Origin: Butyrivibrio sp. VCB2006 | Lineage (GTDB): Bacteria; Bacillota; Clostridia; Lachnospirales; Lachnospiraceae | Length of the DNA stretch: 64,000 nt | Direction: 5' to 3' | NCBI RefSeq assembly: GCF_000420945.1 | Contig: NZ_ATVX01000008.1 | Location: 117,275 to 181,274 of the forward strand | Shown here: one piece after another, positions 8,578 to 17,719 of the stretch | Layout of the letters: each line of letters opens with the position of its first letter | Numbering within the stretch: the first letter of the stretch is position 1 | Translations under genes and position numbers: made by a program | Notes under the pieces: model-generated | What the model saw: the letters and a program-made list of their open reading frames with translations, nothing else | Told to the model about the DNA's origin: nothing | The model's database searches: none

Positions 8578-9234
8578 TTATTTAAAATATGATAATCTGT
8601 CTTCTATATAACCAAAGAGCAAGGTAAGAAGGCCGCTGAAGATCAGATAAAATGCACCGGTGTAAAAAAGTGGCCATATGATTCCGCTACTCTTTATGAA
8701 GGCCTGTCCGTTCCAGATAATCTCGTAAACAGCTATAACTCTCGCAAGTGATGTGTCTTTTACCAGAGTTATGACTTCGTTGGAGATAGGCGGAACGATG
8801 CGCTTGATCAGCTGAAGAAGAATAACCTTTGTAAAAATCTGTCTTCTCGTCATACCAAGGACCTGACCTGCCTCGTACTGGCCCACAGGAATAGACTGAA
8901 TTCCGCCTCTATATATTTCGCTGAAATAGCAGGCGTAGTTAAACACAAACGCTATAAGAGCTGCCATAAATCTGCCATTTCCGGATCCGCCCCATATGTT
9001 TACTCCGAAGAATATGCCCGGGCCATAGTAAATGACAAGAAGCTGAAGCATAAGGGGTGTACCTCTTACAACCCATATGACAAATCTCAAAACGAACTTC
9101 AGGACTCGGAGCTTACTCATTGAACCAAAGCATATGATAAGTCCCAAGGGCAGTGAAAACAAAAGCGTCAGCGCAAACAGTTTAATTGTAGCAAGAAATC
9201 CTTCAAGAAGTGAAAGTGTAACAGTCCAAAACAT
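8578..9234 (-). CDS. Amino acid ABC transporter permease
   Basis: 218 residues with about five hydrophobic helices, the length and pattern of HisM/GlnP-type permeases (His/Glu/Gln/Arg/opine family). The EAA-type docking loop is visible as GQYEAGQVLGMTRRQIF at about 137-153. Together with its neighbours it forms a polar amino acid importer; the permease probably works as a homodimer because only one is encoded. AAGGAG precedes the ATG, and it lies 17 bases after the binding-protein gene. Confidence 0.92.
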   Translation of the reverse strand: MFWTVTLSLLEGFLATIKLFALTLLFSLPLGLIICFGSMSKLRVLKFVLRFVIWVVRGTPLMLQLLVIYYGPGIFFGVNIWGGSGNGRFMAALIAFVFNYACYFSEIYRGGIQSIPVGQYEAGQVLGMTRRQIFTKVILLQLIKRIVPPISNEVITLVKDTSLARVIAVYEIIWNGQAFIKSSGIIWPLFYTGAFYLIFSGLLTLLFGYIEDRLSYFK

Positions 9235-9251
9235 TCAAAAAGACTCCTTCT

Positions 9252-10052
9252 TTACTGCGCAATAACAGCGTCCTGAACGCCGTAAATCTTGGCTGTTTCT
9301 GTAAGGCTACCATCAGCATAGTAGCTCTTTAACTGATCATTAATGTATGCTGCAAGGTCAGAGCCCTTTCTGCAGCCGATGCCATACTCTTCAGTTGTAA
9401 GCTCTACTGTGTGTGCAAGATCAGGATAGCTTGTCCCCTCTCCGATCATGGCTCCTGCCATCAAAAGATCGATAATACAAGCTTCTGAAGTTCCGGCCTG
9501 GACCTCCATTACGGCATCAGCCTGAGAAGTAACACCTGTGTAGTTAAATTCGTTGTCCTTGGCTGCCTGCTCACCTGCAGAACCAGTCTCAACAGCATAT
9601 GAAAAAGACTTTGCCTCATCAACACCTGTAACTAAACTAGCCATGTTTGAAGGAACTACAACTACCTGTGCATTGTTAAGATATGCATTGGTGCACTCCA
9701 TGGAGTTTGTAACCTCAGGAGTAAGAGTCATTCCATTCCAAACTACGTCAATAGACTTATTATTGAGCTCCAGGACCTTGTTATCCCAATCAATCTCTAC
9801 AAACTCAACGTTAACTCCAAGAGAATCTGCTACCTTTTTGGCAAGGTCTGCATCAAAGCCGATCCACTCTCCGTTATCATCCTTGTAATCCATAGGTGCG
9901 AAATCTGTGATTCCTACAACAAGTGTTCCTTTGCCCTTTATGTAATCAACATCAGACTCACCTGTACCTGCGCTTGTTGATGCATTTCCGCATGCAACCA
10001 GTGAAAGTGCCATTACTGCTGCTGACATAACTGCTAATACTCTATTCTTCAT
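9252..10052 (-). CDS. Polar amino acid ABC transporter substrate-binding lipoprotein
   Basis: 266-residue solute-binding protein of family 3. It has a lipoprotein signal with lipobox LVAC (Cys about 21), then the type II periplasmic-binding fold starting at GTLVVGITDFAPMDY and IGFDADLAKKVADSLG. The family binds acidic, basic or polar amino acids; the exact ligand cannot be read here. It is first in the operon with its ATPase and permease, has AGGAGG before ATG and a good promoter about 50 bases upstream. Confidence 0.92.
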   Translation of the reverse strand: MKNRVLAVMSAAVMALSLVACGNASTSAGTGESDVDYIKGKGTLVVGITDFAPMDYKDDNGEWIGFDADLAKKVADSLGVNVEFVEIDWDNKVLELNNKSIDVVWNGMTLTPEVTNSMECTNAYLNNAQVVVVPSNMASLVTGVDEAKSFSYAVETGSAGEQAAKDNEFNYTGVTSQADAVMEVQAGTSEACIIDLLMAGAMIGEGTSYPDLAHTVELTTEEYGIGCRKGSDLAAYINDQLKSYYADGSLTETAKIYGVQDAVIAQ

Positions 10053-10103
10053 GTTATAAATTCCTCCTAAAACATTGATTATATTTCACGTTAGTCATTC
10101 ATT

Positions 10104-10132
10104 ACTTTACCATGCTAATGCGTAGAAGTCAA
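10104..10132 (-). promoter_or_regulatory. Promoter of the amino acid ABC operon
   Basis: Minus strand: -35 TTGACT (10127-10132), 17-bp spacer, -10 TAAAGT (10104-10109), about 50 bases from the binding-protein start. It is back to back with the tRNA promoter. Confidence 0.65.
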
Positions 10133-10151
10133 CAAAAATAATCAATTTCCA

Positions 10152-10181
10152 TTGACAAAGGAGCAGCCATATTGCTATAAT
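10152..10181 (+). promoter_or_regulatory. Consensus sigma-A promoter of the tRNA gene
   Basis: Perfect -35 TTGACA (10152-10157) and perfect -10 TATAAT (10176-10181) separated by 18 bp, 25 bases before the tRNA. This is the best promoter seen in the window. Confidence 0.8.
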
Positions 10182-10206
10182 ATCTCTGTTGCTCATTAGA
10201 GAACAA

Positions 10207-10279
10207 GCTGTTGTAGCACAGTCGGTAGTGCGTCGCATTGGTAGTGCGGAGGTCACGGGTCCGATTCCCGTCAGCAGCT
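10207..10279 (+). tRNA. tRNA-Thr (anticodon GGT), divergent T-loop
   Basis: Folds as a complete 73-base cloverleaf: 7-bp acceptor stem (GCTGTTG / CAGCAGC), D-stem GCAC/GTGC with the GG pair in the loop, anticodon stem TCGCA/TGCGG with loop TTGGTAG (anticodon GGT), 5-base variable loop, T-stem ACGGG/CCCGT. G1-C72 and C2-G71 plus G35-U36 fit threonyl-tRNA synthetase identity. Odd points: the T-loop is TCCGATT, with C at the near-universal T55, the discriminator is T, and CCA is not encoded. A T-rich run follows directly. It stands alone under a consensus promoter. Confidence 0.85.
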
Positions 10280-10393
10280 TTTTTTGTTGCTCTTTTTTAA
10301 TATTTAATTTCTTTTAATAATACTTTATTCTTATTTTCTGTTATGCCATTCACCGTAAATATATAATTGAATAAATGACAGATATTTGTGAAT

Positions 10394-10421
10394 AAGCACT
10401 CGGTTAAACTGGGTGCTTTTT
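10394..10421 (+). terminator. Intrinsic terminator after the tRNA
   Basis: Ten-bp stem AAGCACTCGG / CTGGGTGCTT (two G-T pairs), loop TTAAA, followed by TTTTT. It separates the tRNA transcription unit from the zinc-ribbon gene. The rest of 10280-10490 is AT-rich with no gene. Confidence 0.7.
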
Positions 10422-10505
10422 GAGGTTTGCTGAACATTTCATATTCGTTTTCATTCTCGGAAATCAATGCAATAATTCTAAGATTGTTCTATGAAAGGAG
10501 TCTTG

Positions 10506-13058
10506 ATGGGAAAGTTTTGTATAAACTGTGGTACAGAATTAACCGAAAGCGCCAAGTTTTGCCCTAAATGCGGTAAGGCATTAACACCTGAAAATTATCC
10601 AACGAAATTGTCAATCCTACCCAAAACCACTACTGCATCTGAAGTCTTTACCCCAAACTTATCTCCCACAAAAACCAATAAGAATAAAAGCTGGCTCAGT
10701 ATCACATTGGCCTCAGTAATGGCTGTGGAATTAGTTGTGGTTGGCTTTATCCGTCCGGGCTACTTTATTAAAAGGAATGATACTTCCAATAAAAAGCAGT
10801 ACGATGTGGTTACAGACAATACTGATAATATAGTTCAACATAATGATAGTGAAAACCTTGACTATTCCGAATTTGATCTAAAAACATCTATGGGCACATC
10901 TCTTGCAGGGACTGTTGGCCATGACTGGGAGCCAGATGAGGAAGACATCACTAACTATACGGTGATAGATAACTTAACGCCAGAGGTTGTGGCTTTTGGA
11001 ACACTTACTGAAGATAGTCTCAGTATTGTAAGTAGTGATGGGGCATCCATGACCATAGATCCCTGTTTTCTTGATAAAGATACAAAAGCGGAAATTCTTA
11101 GAGTTCCCGGAACTGTAGATTATAGAGTTGGTGATTACACTGTGCCTTTGACTTTATATGAATTTCATGCAGAAGGTATTTCTGATGATACATATATGAC
11201 ACTTGAAATACCCATTCAAAAAACCATTGATGGTGACATTGGCGCAGGTTACTATGATGCTTCTACAGGTACAATCTGGCCAGTAAACTTTGAATATGAT
11301 GAAACAAAACAAGTTGTCCGAATACGTGCCACACATTTATCCGGATACTGCGGTTTTCCTATAGACAATCCTGGGACGCGAAAAGCGATGCTTGGATTTA
11401 TGGACCATGGTGATGGTCTGGAAAGACTCATGGGCTCAGGAAATAGCGATCTCATAAAAGATGTTGAAATGCTTGAAAAAAGTGTGAATGCAGGCGACAG
11501 CTGGGAAGCAGCAGATAGTCTGGTAAATGAATTAGATGAGTGGAGCACGCATATAGGCACTGTTGCTTCCGGGCTCGAAGTGGTTGGTGATATAGAGGAA
11601 GGACTAAGTCTTTCCGATGGTGCTGGGAAGACTATTGTAAAAAACTCTTATGGCACAGTTGGTGAAATAATGAATACCATGTGGGGTAAATCCGGAAGCT
11701 GGGGCACCTCTAAAAGATATGGTGGTCCTGTAACTGTGACCGAAATTGAGGATAAACTAAAGTCAACTTATCCTGCAGATACGATCAAAAAAATAGGCAA
11801 GGGCATGAATATTATGAGTACCTCCATCTCCATATATAAAATATTGGAGCACGGAAGAAAAGGAGATACTAAGGCCGCTGTTTGGGAAAGCGTTAAACTG
11901 TCCTTTGACAAGGTGATGAGCGCTGTAGGAAACAAGATATCCCTTCCTTCCATGGGAGTTTATCTTATCGGAGTATCACTATTTGCATATGCTCTTGATA
12001 CCATCTATTCTGATGTCATTGAGGGGCGTAAACAAGTATATATGAAAGCGTACACCGAGTATTACGACAGCAGAGAAACCGACGGAGGATACAGAAGCGC
12101 AGCCAAATGGAGACAGATTTTTACAGAGATTATGAAATCCGGAGGCGGAATGAAAGAAGTTGACGAAGAAATAGACAAATATGTCAACCAATTCTGGGTG
12201 CATGCAAACCAATTTGATTCCTCGTATCTGGTAAATATTATGACAGAGGATGAAAAAGCGGCCTGGGGAGTATCCGGTCAAGGCGGCCTAAACAAAGAAA
12301 TAAAAGAGGAAATAAGCCGGAATTATAAAGCAGAGCTCAAGCCTTATATAAAGAATATTCTCAGGGTTATGAATGAAAAGAATGAGGATGAAGTTTTGGA
12401 AACTTATATGGCACAATATGAATCTTTACGCCGGGAAATGAATCAGGTAATTTCTCTCAAAATAATAGATGGCACAAAAGAAGAAGGAAAGGATTCTGAC
12501 TACGCAGGATGTATTGTTAGATTTAAAGGCTTAAAGGGAAAAGTAACAGATCCTAAGTCATGGGAAACCATACTCGACTCGAAAGGACAGGGCGAAATAA
12601 AAGTCACATTTCTTGCTCATATGCTCGTCAATGCAGGAACAACTCTTGAAGTTGTACAGATTGATCATGATAAAGAAACTATAGTTTTAGAACAATCCTT
12701 TAAGATGAAATTACCAAATAATCGTATTATTCTAGAGTTTCCTGAACCTACGGGAGCCGAATGGGCAAATGGATATTGGAGCATCAATCAAAATTCAGAA
12801 TGTGATATTTCCCTTAATATTGTTGATTTCAATAAAATCACTTTCAAATTTGTTCCTTACAACAATCTTCAAAACTGGAATATTGAAGCCACACTAGATT
12901 ATTCTTACGACACTAAAAACAAAGTTATTAAAGCAAAGGGAAAACTCAATCCAAATAATGACCACTTAACAACACTTACATTCACATATATAAGCGAAGA
13001 TACGATCACGTGGAGTATGGATTCGTCAGATGGAGAATTACTATATCGCTTTAAATAA
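10506..13058 (+). CDS. Zinc-ribbon membrane protein with large extracytoplasmic region, function unknown
   Basis: About 850 residues; family not recognised. A double-CxxC zinc ribbon (FCINCG, FCPKCG) occupies residues 4-24, followed by a Pro/Thr/Lys linker, one membrane segment at about 63-82, and some 765 residues presumably outside. The outer part begins beta-rich (to about 280), then is helical with a second hydrophobic stretch near 480-498 (SLPSMGVYLIGVSLFAYAL), then ends in a beta domain. The in-frame ATG at 10491 contains the ribosome binding site AAAGGAG, so translation starts at 10506. Base composition appears more AT-rich than the neighbours. It is followed by a second surface gene 30 bases on. 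Confidence 0.85.
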   Translation: MGKFCINCGTELTESAKFCPKCGKALTPENYPTKLSILPKTTTASEVFTPNLSPTKTNKNKSWLSITLASVMAVELVVVGFIRPGYFIKRNDTSNKKQYDVVTDNTDNIVQHNDSENLDYSEFDLKTSMGTSLAGTVGHDWEPDEEDITNYTVIDNLTPEVVAFGTLTEDSLSIVSSDGASMTIDPCFLDKDTKAEILRVPGTVDYRVGDYTVPLTLYEFHAEGISDDTYMTLEIPIQKTIDGDIGAGYYDASTGTIWPVNFEYDETKQVVRIRATHLSGYCGFPIDNPGTRKAMLGFMDHGDGLERLMGSGNSDLIKDVEMLEKSVNAGDSWEAADSLVNELDEWSTHIGTVASGLEVVGDIEEGLSLSDGAGKTIVKNSYGTVGEIMNTMWGKSGSWGTSKRYGGPVTVTEIEDKLKSTYPADTIKKIGKGMNIMSTSISIYKILEHGRKGDTKAAVWESVKLSFDKVMSAVGNKISLPSMGVYLIGVSLFAYALDTIYSDVIEGRKQVYMKAYTEYYDSRETDGGYRSAAKWRQIFTEIMKSGGGMKEVDEEIDKYVNQFWVHANQFDSSYLVNIMTEDEKAAWGVSGQGGLNKEIKEEISRNYKAELKPYIKNILRVMNEKNEDEVLETYMAQYESLRREMNQVISLKIIDGTKEEGKDSDYAGCIVRFKGLKGKVTDPKSWETILDSKGQGEIKVTFLAHMLVNAGTTLEVVQIDHDKETIVLEQSFKMKLPNNRIILEFPEPTGAEWANGYWSINQNSECDISLNIVDFNKITFKFVPYNNLQNWNIEATLDYSYDTKNKVIKAKGKLNPNNDHLTTLTFTYISEDTITWSMDSSDGELLYRFK

Positions 13059-13088
13059 TGTAAAAGAAAGCAGTCAAGGAGAACGACC

Positions 13089-13919
13089 ATGAAGACAATT
13101 CTAAATATCATATTAATAATTGTTGATGTGTCTCTTCTAGCACTTATTATCATCTCACCGGGCAAATTTTCAAGCGAATATGCGTCAGTTAATGAAACTG
13201 AGAATGCATCAGAGATTATTCAAGAGTCCGCCACTTCAAAGAATTATGCTAAAGAGAATCCACAACAGGAAAGTTTACCAGCACAAGAAGCTCATATAAC
13301 AGAAGATAATAATGAAGAAGAAACGGTGGAAAGTGATAATTATACAGAAGAAAAATCCGCATCACAGCTTCAAAAGGAGCTTTTCGAAGGCGGCTATGAA
13401 GAAGCTGATGATTCAAACATGGATGATATCCTCGGTGATTCAGGCATTGGAATTACAGGAGTTAATGGCAGAGCTACTATCGATGACTTTGACTGGTTTT
13501 TAGATCTTGTGGAAAAAAATGGAATGCCTGATGAAGCACAATACATATCAAACCCTGATGTTATTCTTGGGGATTGGAAGTGTATGGTCATATATGATCC
13601 CGCTAACACTGAAGGCAAAAGAGAAATACATTTTGCCAAAGTACACATTGATTCAACGGAGCAGGCAGATACATTTATTATGAATCCTATTATAGAATGG
13701 GACTATATAATGGATGATATGGGAAAAGAAATAGATGAGTCCGGAAGAGATACGTATACCGGAATCGGAGAATGGACAGAAGGATGGATTGGTAATAATT
13801 CAGCTGATCACAATGTCAAGATACGTTTTTATACTACCGGTGACGGCAAACAGTATGCCTATGGTGGCATTACACTTCAGGAAGTAAAAAGCACAGGTAT
13901 CTGTCTCGTACGGCCATAG
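13089..13919 (+). CDS. Acidic membrane-anchored surface protein, function unknown
   Basis: 276 residues, not recognised. One N-terminal hydrophobic anchor (about 3-22) leads into a very acidic, low-complexity Glu/Asn/Ser linker (about 30-105), then a compact folded C-terminal domain (about 120-276) with several WxxxI and DxxxE patterns. It has no lipobox. AAGGAG lies 7 bases before ATG, and the gene follows the zinc-ribbon gene by 30 bases, so the two are probably cotranscribed and may act together at the surface. A strong terminator follows. Confidence 0.8.
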   Translation: MKTILNIILIIVDVSLLALIIISPGKFSSEYASVNETENASEIIQESATSKNYAKENPQQESLPAQEAHITEDNNEEETVESDNYTEEKSASQLQKELFEGGYEEADDSNMDDILGDSGIGITGVNGRATIDDFDWFLDLVEKNGMPDEAQYISNPDVILGDWKCMVIYDPANTEGKREIHFAKVHIDSTEQADTFIMNPIIEWDYIMDDMGKEIDESGRDTYTGIGEWTEGWIGNNSADHNVKIRFYTTGDGKQYAYGGITLQEVKSTGICLVRP

Positions 13920-13956
13920 ACTATTTTTTGTCTGAAAATACAATTCAAGATATCAA

Positions 13957-14008
13957 AAAGAAGTTATTCCATCGTTCATAATCAGATGATCTTTGGAATA
14001 ACTTCTTT
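13957..14008. terminator. Bidirectional terminator
   Basis: Fifteen-bp inverted repeat AAAGAAGTTATTCCA (13957-13971 with 13994-14008), loop of 22 bases, T-rich on both outer sides. It serves the plus-strand surface pair and the convergent DUF4364 gene. Confidence 0.75.
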
Positions 14009-14024
14009 TATTTACGTAATATTT

Positions 14025-14543
14025 TCACATCATAAGTTCGCTGATTAAATACTGATAGATGTCAGCATTCTTCTCCTGCCATCTGTCACAGATACTCTGG
14101 GCAATTTCTTCTGTAGGGACAGGGATACTGATATCTACTAGATTCTGGCCATTTTCTTTAGCTACAAGATGTGCAGTATACTCATTTTCTGCTGTCTTCC
14201 TGTAATCTCCCTGAATAGCAGTTTCATTTCTTAATTTCATGCTATTTTCTCGGAGATACTCATCTATTTGTTGTCTGATAGAAGGGTTTATCCTATTCCC
14301 AAAAAAGCCTAAAGTTTCCTCTCCGGAAGGTGTAATCTCCAGAAAAGTTCTGTTGGCCACAGTTTTTTCTTTTACCAGCTCTGAAGATGCCAACTCGCTG
14401 AAGACCTCCTGAAGCGTCAGGAATGTGGTGTATTCTTTTTCCAAAATAAAGTCATAGATCTGAGACTTGCTAAGAGGCACTTCGCAGCGCTTAAGCATGT
14501 ACAGAACTATCATTTTGTATAGGGTAAGATACTGGGAGCTCAA
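14025..14543 (-). CDS. DUF4364 family winged-helix protein
   Basis: 172 residues matching the pattern of DUF4364, a family widespread in Clostridia. The N-terminal 80 residues look like a winged helix (KSQIYDFILE... LTLQEVFSEL... ITPSGEETL), and the C-terminal half is a mixed alpha/beta domain. It is thought to be a transcription regulator, but no target is known. The start is TTG at 14543, supported by GGAGG 7 bases upstream. It lies 53 bases after the malic enzyme gene on the same strand. Confidence 0.85.
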   Translation of the reverse strand: MSSQYLTLYKMIVLYMLKRCEVPLSKSQIYDFILEKEYTTFLTLQEVFSELASSELVKEKTVANRTFLEITPSGEETLGFFGNRINPSIRQQIDEYLRENSMKLRNETAIQGDYRKTAENEYTAHLVAKENGQNLVDISIPVPTEEIAQSICDRWQEKNADIYQYLISELMM

Positions 14544-14595
14544 AAACTTTCCTCCAAAAACTCAACGAATTCTATATAAATCTAATTAGCTATAA

Positions 14596-15759
14596 TTATT
14601 TCTTCTCAGCCAGATAGCAGTCTTTAACCGCAGCAGAGATCACATCAGCAACTCTTGGATCGAAGGCAGCGGGAAGAATGTTTACATCAGAAAGCTCACT
14701 ATCAGGTACAAGACCTGCAAGAGCATTGGCTGCTGCAAGCTTCATTTCTTCTGTGATCTGAGTTGCGCCGCACTCAAGAGCACCTCTGAAGATTCCGGGG
14801 AAAACAAGAACGTTGTTGACCTGGTTAGGGAAGTCACTTCTACCTGTACCAATTACTCTGATTCCTGCTTCCTTGGCAAGGTCAGGCATGATCTCAGGAA
14901 CAGGATTAGCCATTGCGAACATGATCGCATCCTTGTTCATGCCCTGAGCCATCTCTTTGGACACAATACCGGGAGCTGAAACTCCAACAAATACATCTGC
15001 GCCCTTAAGTGCATCAGCAAGGCTGCCTGTCTGCTGATCAGGATTAGTAACATCCATCATCTTCTCCTGCATCCAGTTAAGATCTGGAGATATCTTACTG
15101 AGGATACCGGATTTATCACACATAGTTACATTTTTAAAGCCATATCTTAAAAGGAGCTTGGTTATGGCAATACCGGCGCTTCCTGCACCGTTTACCACTA
15201 CTCTGCAGTCTTCCTTTTTCTTGCCTACAACCTTAAGACCGTTGATAACACCGGCAAGTACTACAATTGCTGTACCGTGCTGGTCATCATGAAAGACAGG
15301 GATATCAAGTATCTCTTTTAACCTCTCTTCAATCTCAAAGCATCTTGGAGCTGAAATATCCTCAAGATTGATTCCGCCAAAGCCTGGAGCAAGATAGGTT
15401 ACAGCCTTAATGATCTCTTCTGTGTCCTGAGTATCAAGGCAGATTGGAACTGCATTGACTCCGCCGAATTCCTTAAACAGCACTGCTTTACCTTCCATAA
15501 CAGGCATAGCTGCGTAGGGTCCAATGTTGCCCAGTCCTAAAACTGCGCTACCGTCGGAAACTACAGCAATAGTGTTGGACTTAATGGTGTACTTGTAAGC
15601 AAGGCTCTTATCCTGTGCAATAAGCTTGCAAGGCTCGGCAACTCCCGGTGTATAGGCAATTGCCAGATCCTCTTTGGACTTAACTTCGGCCTTGGACTTA
15701 ATCTCAAGCTTTCCCTGCCATTCTTCGTGCATCTGTAAGGCTTTTTCAGCGTTTGTCAT
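14596..15759 (-). CDS. NAD(P)-dependent malic enzyme
   Basis: 387-residue cytoplasmic enzyme that oxidatively decarboxylates malate to pyruvate. It is the short bacterial form without a phosphotransacetylase tail. Visible motifs: YTPGVAEPC near residue 40, the metal/substrate region VFHDDQHGTA, and the Rossmann nucleotide loop VVNGAGSAGIAI near 190. GAGGAG lies 8 bases before ATG. Sequence alone does not settle NAD versus NADP preference. Confidence 0.93.
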   Translation of the reverse strand: MTNAEKALQMHEEWQGKLEIKSKAEVKSKEDLAIAYTPGVAEPCKLIAQDKSLAYKYTIKSNTIAVVSDGSAVLGLGNIGPYAAMPVMEGKAVLFKEFGGVNAVPICLDTQDTEEIIKAVTYLAPGFGGINLEDISAPRCFEIEERLKEILDIPVFHDDQHGTAIVVLAGVINGLKVVGKKKEDCRVVVNGAGSAGIAITKLLLRYGFKNVTMCDKSGILSKISPDLNWMQEKMMDVTNPDQQTGSLADALKGADVFVGVSAPGIVSKEMAQGMNKDAIMFAMANPVPEIMPDLAKEAGIRVIGTGRSDFPNQVNNVLVFPGIFRGALECGATQITEEMKLAAANALAGLVPDSELSDVNILPAAFDPRVADVISAAVKDCYLAEKK

Positions 15760-15787
15760 CTTTCATTCTCCTCTTTTTACCAGTTAT

Positions 15788-17677
15788 TTAAAAGGTGGTG
15801 CCAACTATATCATACGCAAATGATACTACCTCATTTCGCTTGTCAGTATCAATATATTTGAAAACATTATAAATATATTTATGATGACCGCCTGTTGTCT
15901 GAAGGCCAAGGGCCAAACCAAGAGCCGCAATTTCATCGCTGGCATCGGTCTGTCTTGAAAGCATCAGGGCGTCAATATAGCCATTTTTCTCCATCTTAGC
16001 ATAAGCATAGGCAAAAGCCGCTGCCTGCATGGTCTCACCGGAAGTTGAGGAATAACCCATCTCACTTAAGATAATGGATCTGACATTACCGGAAGTATCT
16101 CTCATCTCATCCCTTTGCATGTAGTTGGTGAGAACCTCCAAATTGTCCATGGAAATAACCGGTGTGGAAACCGTATGATTAGTATACTTGGTAGGCTTCC
16201 AGAATGGTGTGTTCTCATTAGGGAATGAATATGGGTGCGCTGCAAGGCCCCAGTCAACGTTACCATACTCTGAAATCCTTGCTGCGAATATATCCAGAAC
16301 ATCCTTGGCATCATAATCTCCGGTCTTCTGGGTGTTGTAAGTCCATCTCTGATCTATCGACCAATACACCTTGGCCGCAGAGTTCTGACTCTTAATTGCA
16401 TTGTAAAAAACTCTGAAGGCATCAGTAAAGGCATTTGTATAAGTAGTGACGTCTACAAAAGGCATGTAGTTGTACTCACGTCTTGCGTTTACCTCATTGG
16501 CTATGATCCACATGCTGACATTGCCGTGTCCTGATCCGGAATATCTGTTAGCCAAAAAGCTTCCTATTGCCGCGCAAGCCTTGACTCCGCTGTCATTAAC
16601 TGCGTTAAACATATAGTAAGGAGCTGAGGAACCATGCCTTGCATCAGGATGAGTAATCTCCGGAAATGCCGAAGTGCTGGCATCATTAAGAACGATAGCC
16701 GCCACATCGATTCCCATGCTATTAAGCCTCTTGAAAAGATAATCATAGGTCTCGATAGCACCCTGCTTGAAGTGATAGGTCACTCCGCCGTAAGTATAAG
16801 ATATTCCGCCGGAAGTACTCAGAATATGGGAAAGCGGAATATTGTATGTGCAATAGCTTACCCCTAAATCTGCAAGCTCACCGATTCTAAGCGGATCAGG
16901 AAGTATTCCCTTAATTGACTTATGGGACATACCGCCGTAGCTATAACCGGCGCAGGCTCCCGGGTTGGTGATATACTTAGGTTTTGCAATTGAAACATAC
17001 TCACCGTCAAGCTTAACTGCCACTGTAAACTTGGAAAAGAGCTTGGATGAAGAATCTCCCTTATTGAGATTAACGGTAAAAGAGGTATCATCGCTCTTAT
17101 AAATCTTGGTAAGAGGCTCCGCTTCTTCCCCTATGGAATCCTCATATATCTTTTCCTCAAAAAGATAGTAATACTTGTCATCACTCTTGGGTATTCCCTC
17201 AGATGTTACGTCAATCTGAACCTTGGATGAATCAACAATGAGGCAGTTGTCAATTGAAGCAAAACTGCTTCTGTTCTCTGCTGTCATTTCCACAGTCGCA
17301 GGTCTTAAGGAAAGTGCCTTGGATACTGACTTACCGCCGGCCACTATAGCACTGACTATATCAGGGCTCAGATACTCAGACTCAGAAGAATTAGTTTCAC
17401 TAGTTAAGGTTGAGGCAGCTACTATAGCTTCTCCGGAAAAAGGATCTGTTACTGAGTCATTGGAAGAAGCATTCGAGTCTGCGGCATCAGCAGAGGCTTC
17501 TGTCGCACTTGAAGCCATAAGACTTTCAGAATCGCCGTCATCATCCATGCCAAAAATCACATAAAAAATCGTTCCCAACACAAAAACAGTGGCAAGCCCT
17601 GCCACTATGCTGCTAAGAATTACCAGTCGTCTATTTTTACGGGCCTTTGCCCCGGTGTGCATCTTTTTCTTTTTCAT
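15788..17677 (-). CDS. DUF5722 protein, putative glycoside hydrolase, membrane anchored
   Basis: About 629 residues. A positively charged head and one membrane segment (about 18-40) are followed by a Ser/Ala/Asp-rich linker, a beta domain (about 95-230) and a long TIM-barrel-like domain. That domain contains WIIANEVNAR (Glu about 393) and ILSEMGYSS (Glu about 538), spaced and placed like the acid/base and nucleophile of clan GH-A enzymes. It fits DUF5722; the substrate is unknown and hydrolase activity is inferred. The frame also allows a TTG at 17680, but the ATG at 17677 fits the ribosome binding site GAGG better. Confidence 0.78.
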   Translation of the reverse strand: MKKKKMHTGAKARKNRRLVILSSIVAGLATVFVLGTIFYVIFGMDDDGDSESLMASSATEASADAADSNASSNDSVTDPFSGEAIVAASTLTSETNSSESEYLSPDIVSAIVAGGKSVSKALSLRPATVEMTAENRSSFASIDNCLIVDSSKVQIDVTSEGIPKSDDKYYYLFEEKIYEDSIGEEAEPLTKIYKSDDTSFTVNLNKGDSSSKLFSKFTVAVKLDGEYVSIAKPKYITNPGACAGYSYGGMSHKSIKGILPDPLRIGELADLGVSYCTYNIPLSHILSTSGGISYTYGGVTYHFKQGAIETYDYLFKRLNSMGIDVAAIVLNDASTSAFPEITHPDARHGSSAPYYMFNAVNDSGVKACAAIGSFLANRYSGSGHGNVSMWIIANEVNARREYNYMPFVDVTTYTNAFTDAFRVFYNAIKSQNSAAKVYWSIDQRWTYNTQKTGDYDAKDVLDIFAARISEYGNVDWGLAAHPYSFPNENTPFWKPTKYTNHTVSTPVISMDNLEVLTNYMQRDEMRDTSGNVRSIILSEMGYSSTSGETMQAAAFAYAYAKMEKNGYIDALMLSRQTDASDEIAALGLALGLQTTGGHHKYIYNVFKYIDTDKRNEVVSFAYDIVGTTF

Positions 17678-17719
17678 CAAACCCTCGTAAGAATACTTAT
17701 TATATCTTTATATAAATGG

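Noticed and set aside
10207..13919. Integrated element using the tRNA as attachment site
   Set aside because: No integrase or mobility gene, and no copy of the tRNA 3' end was found downstream between 13919 and 14024.
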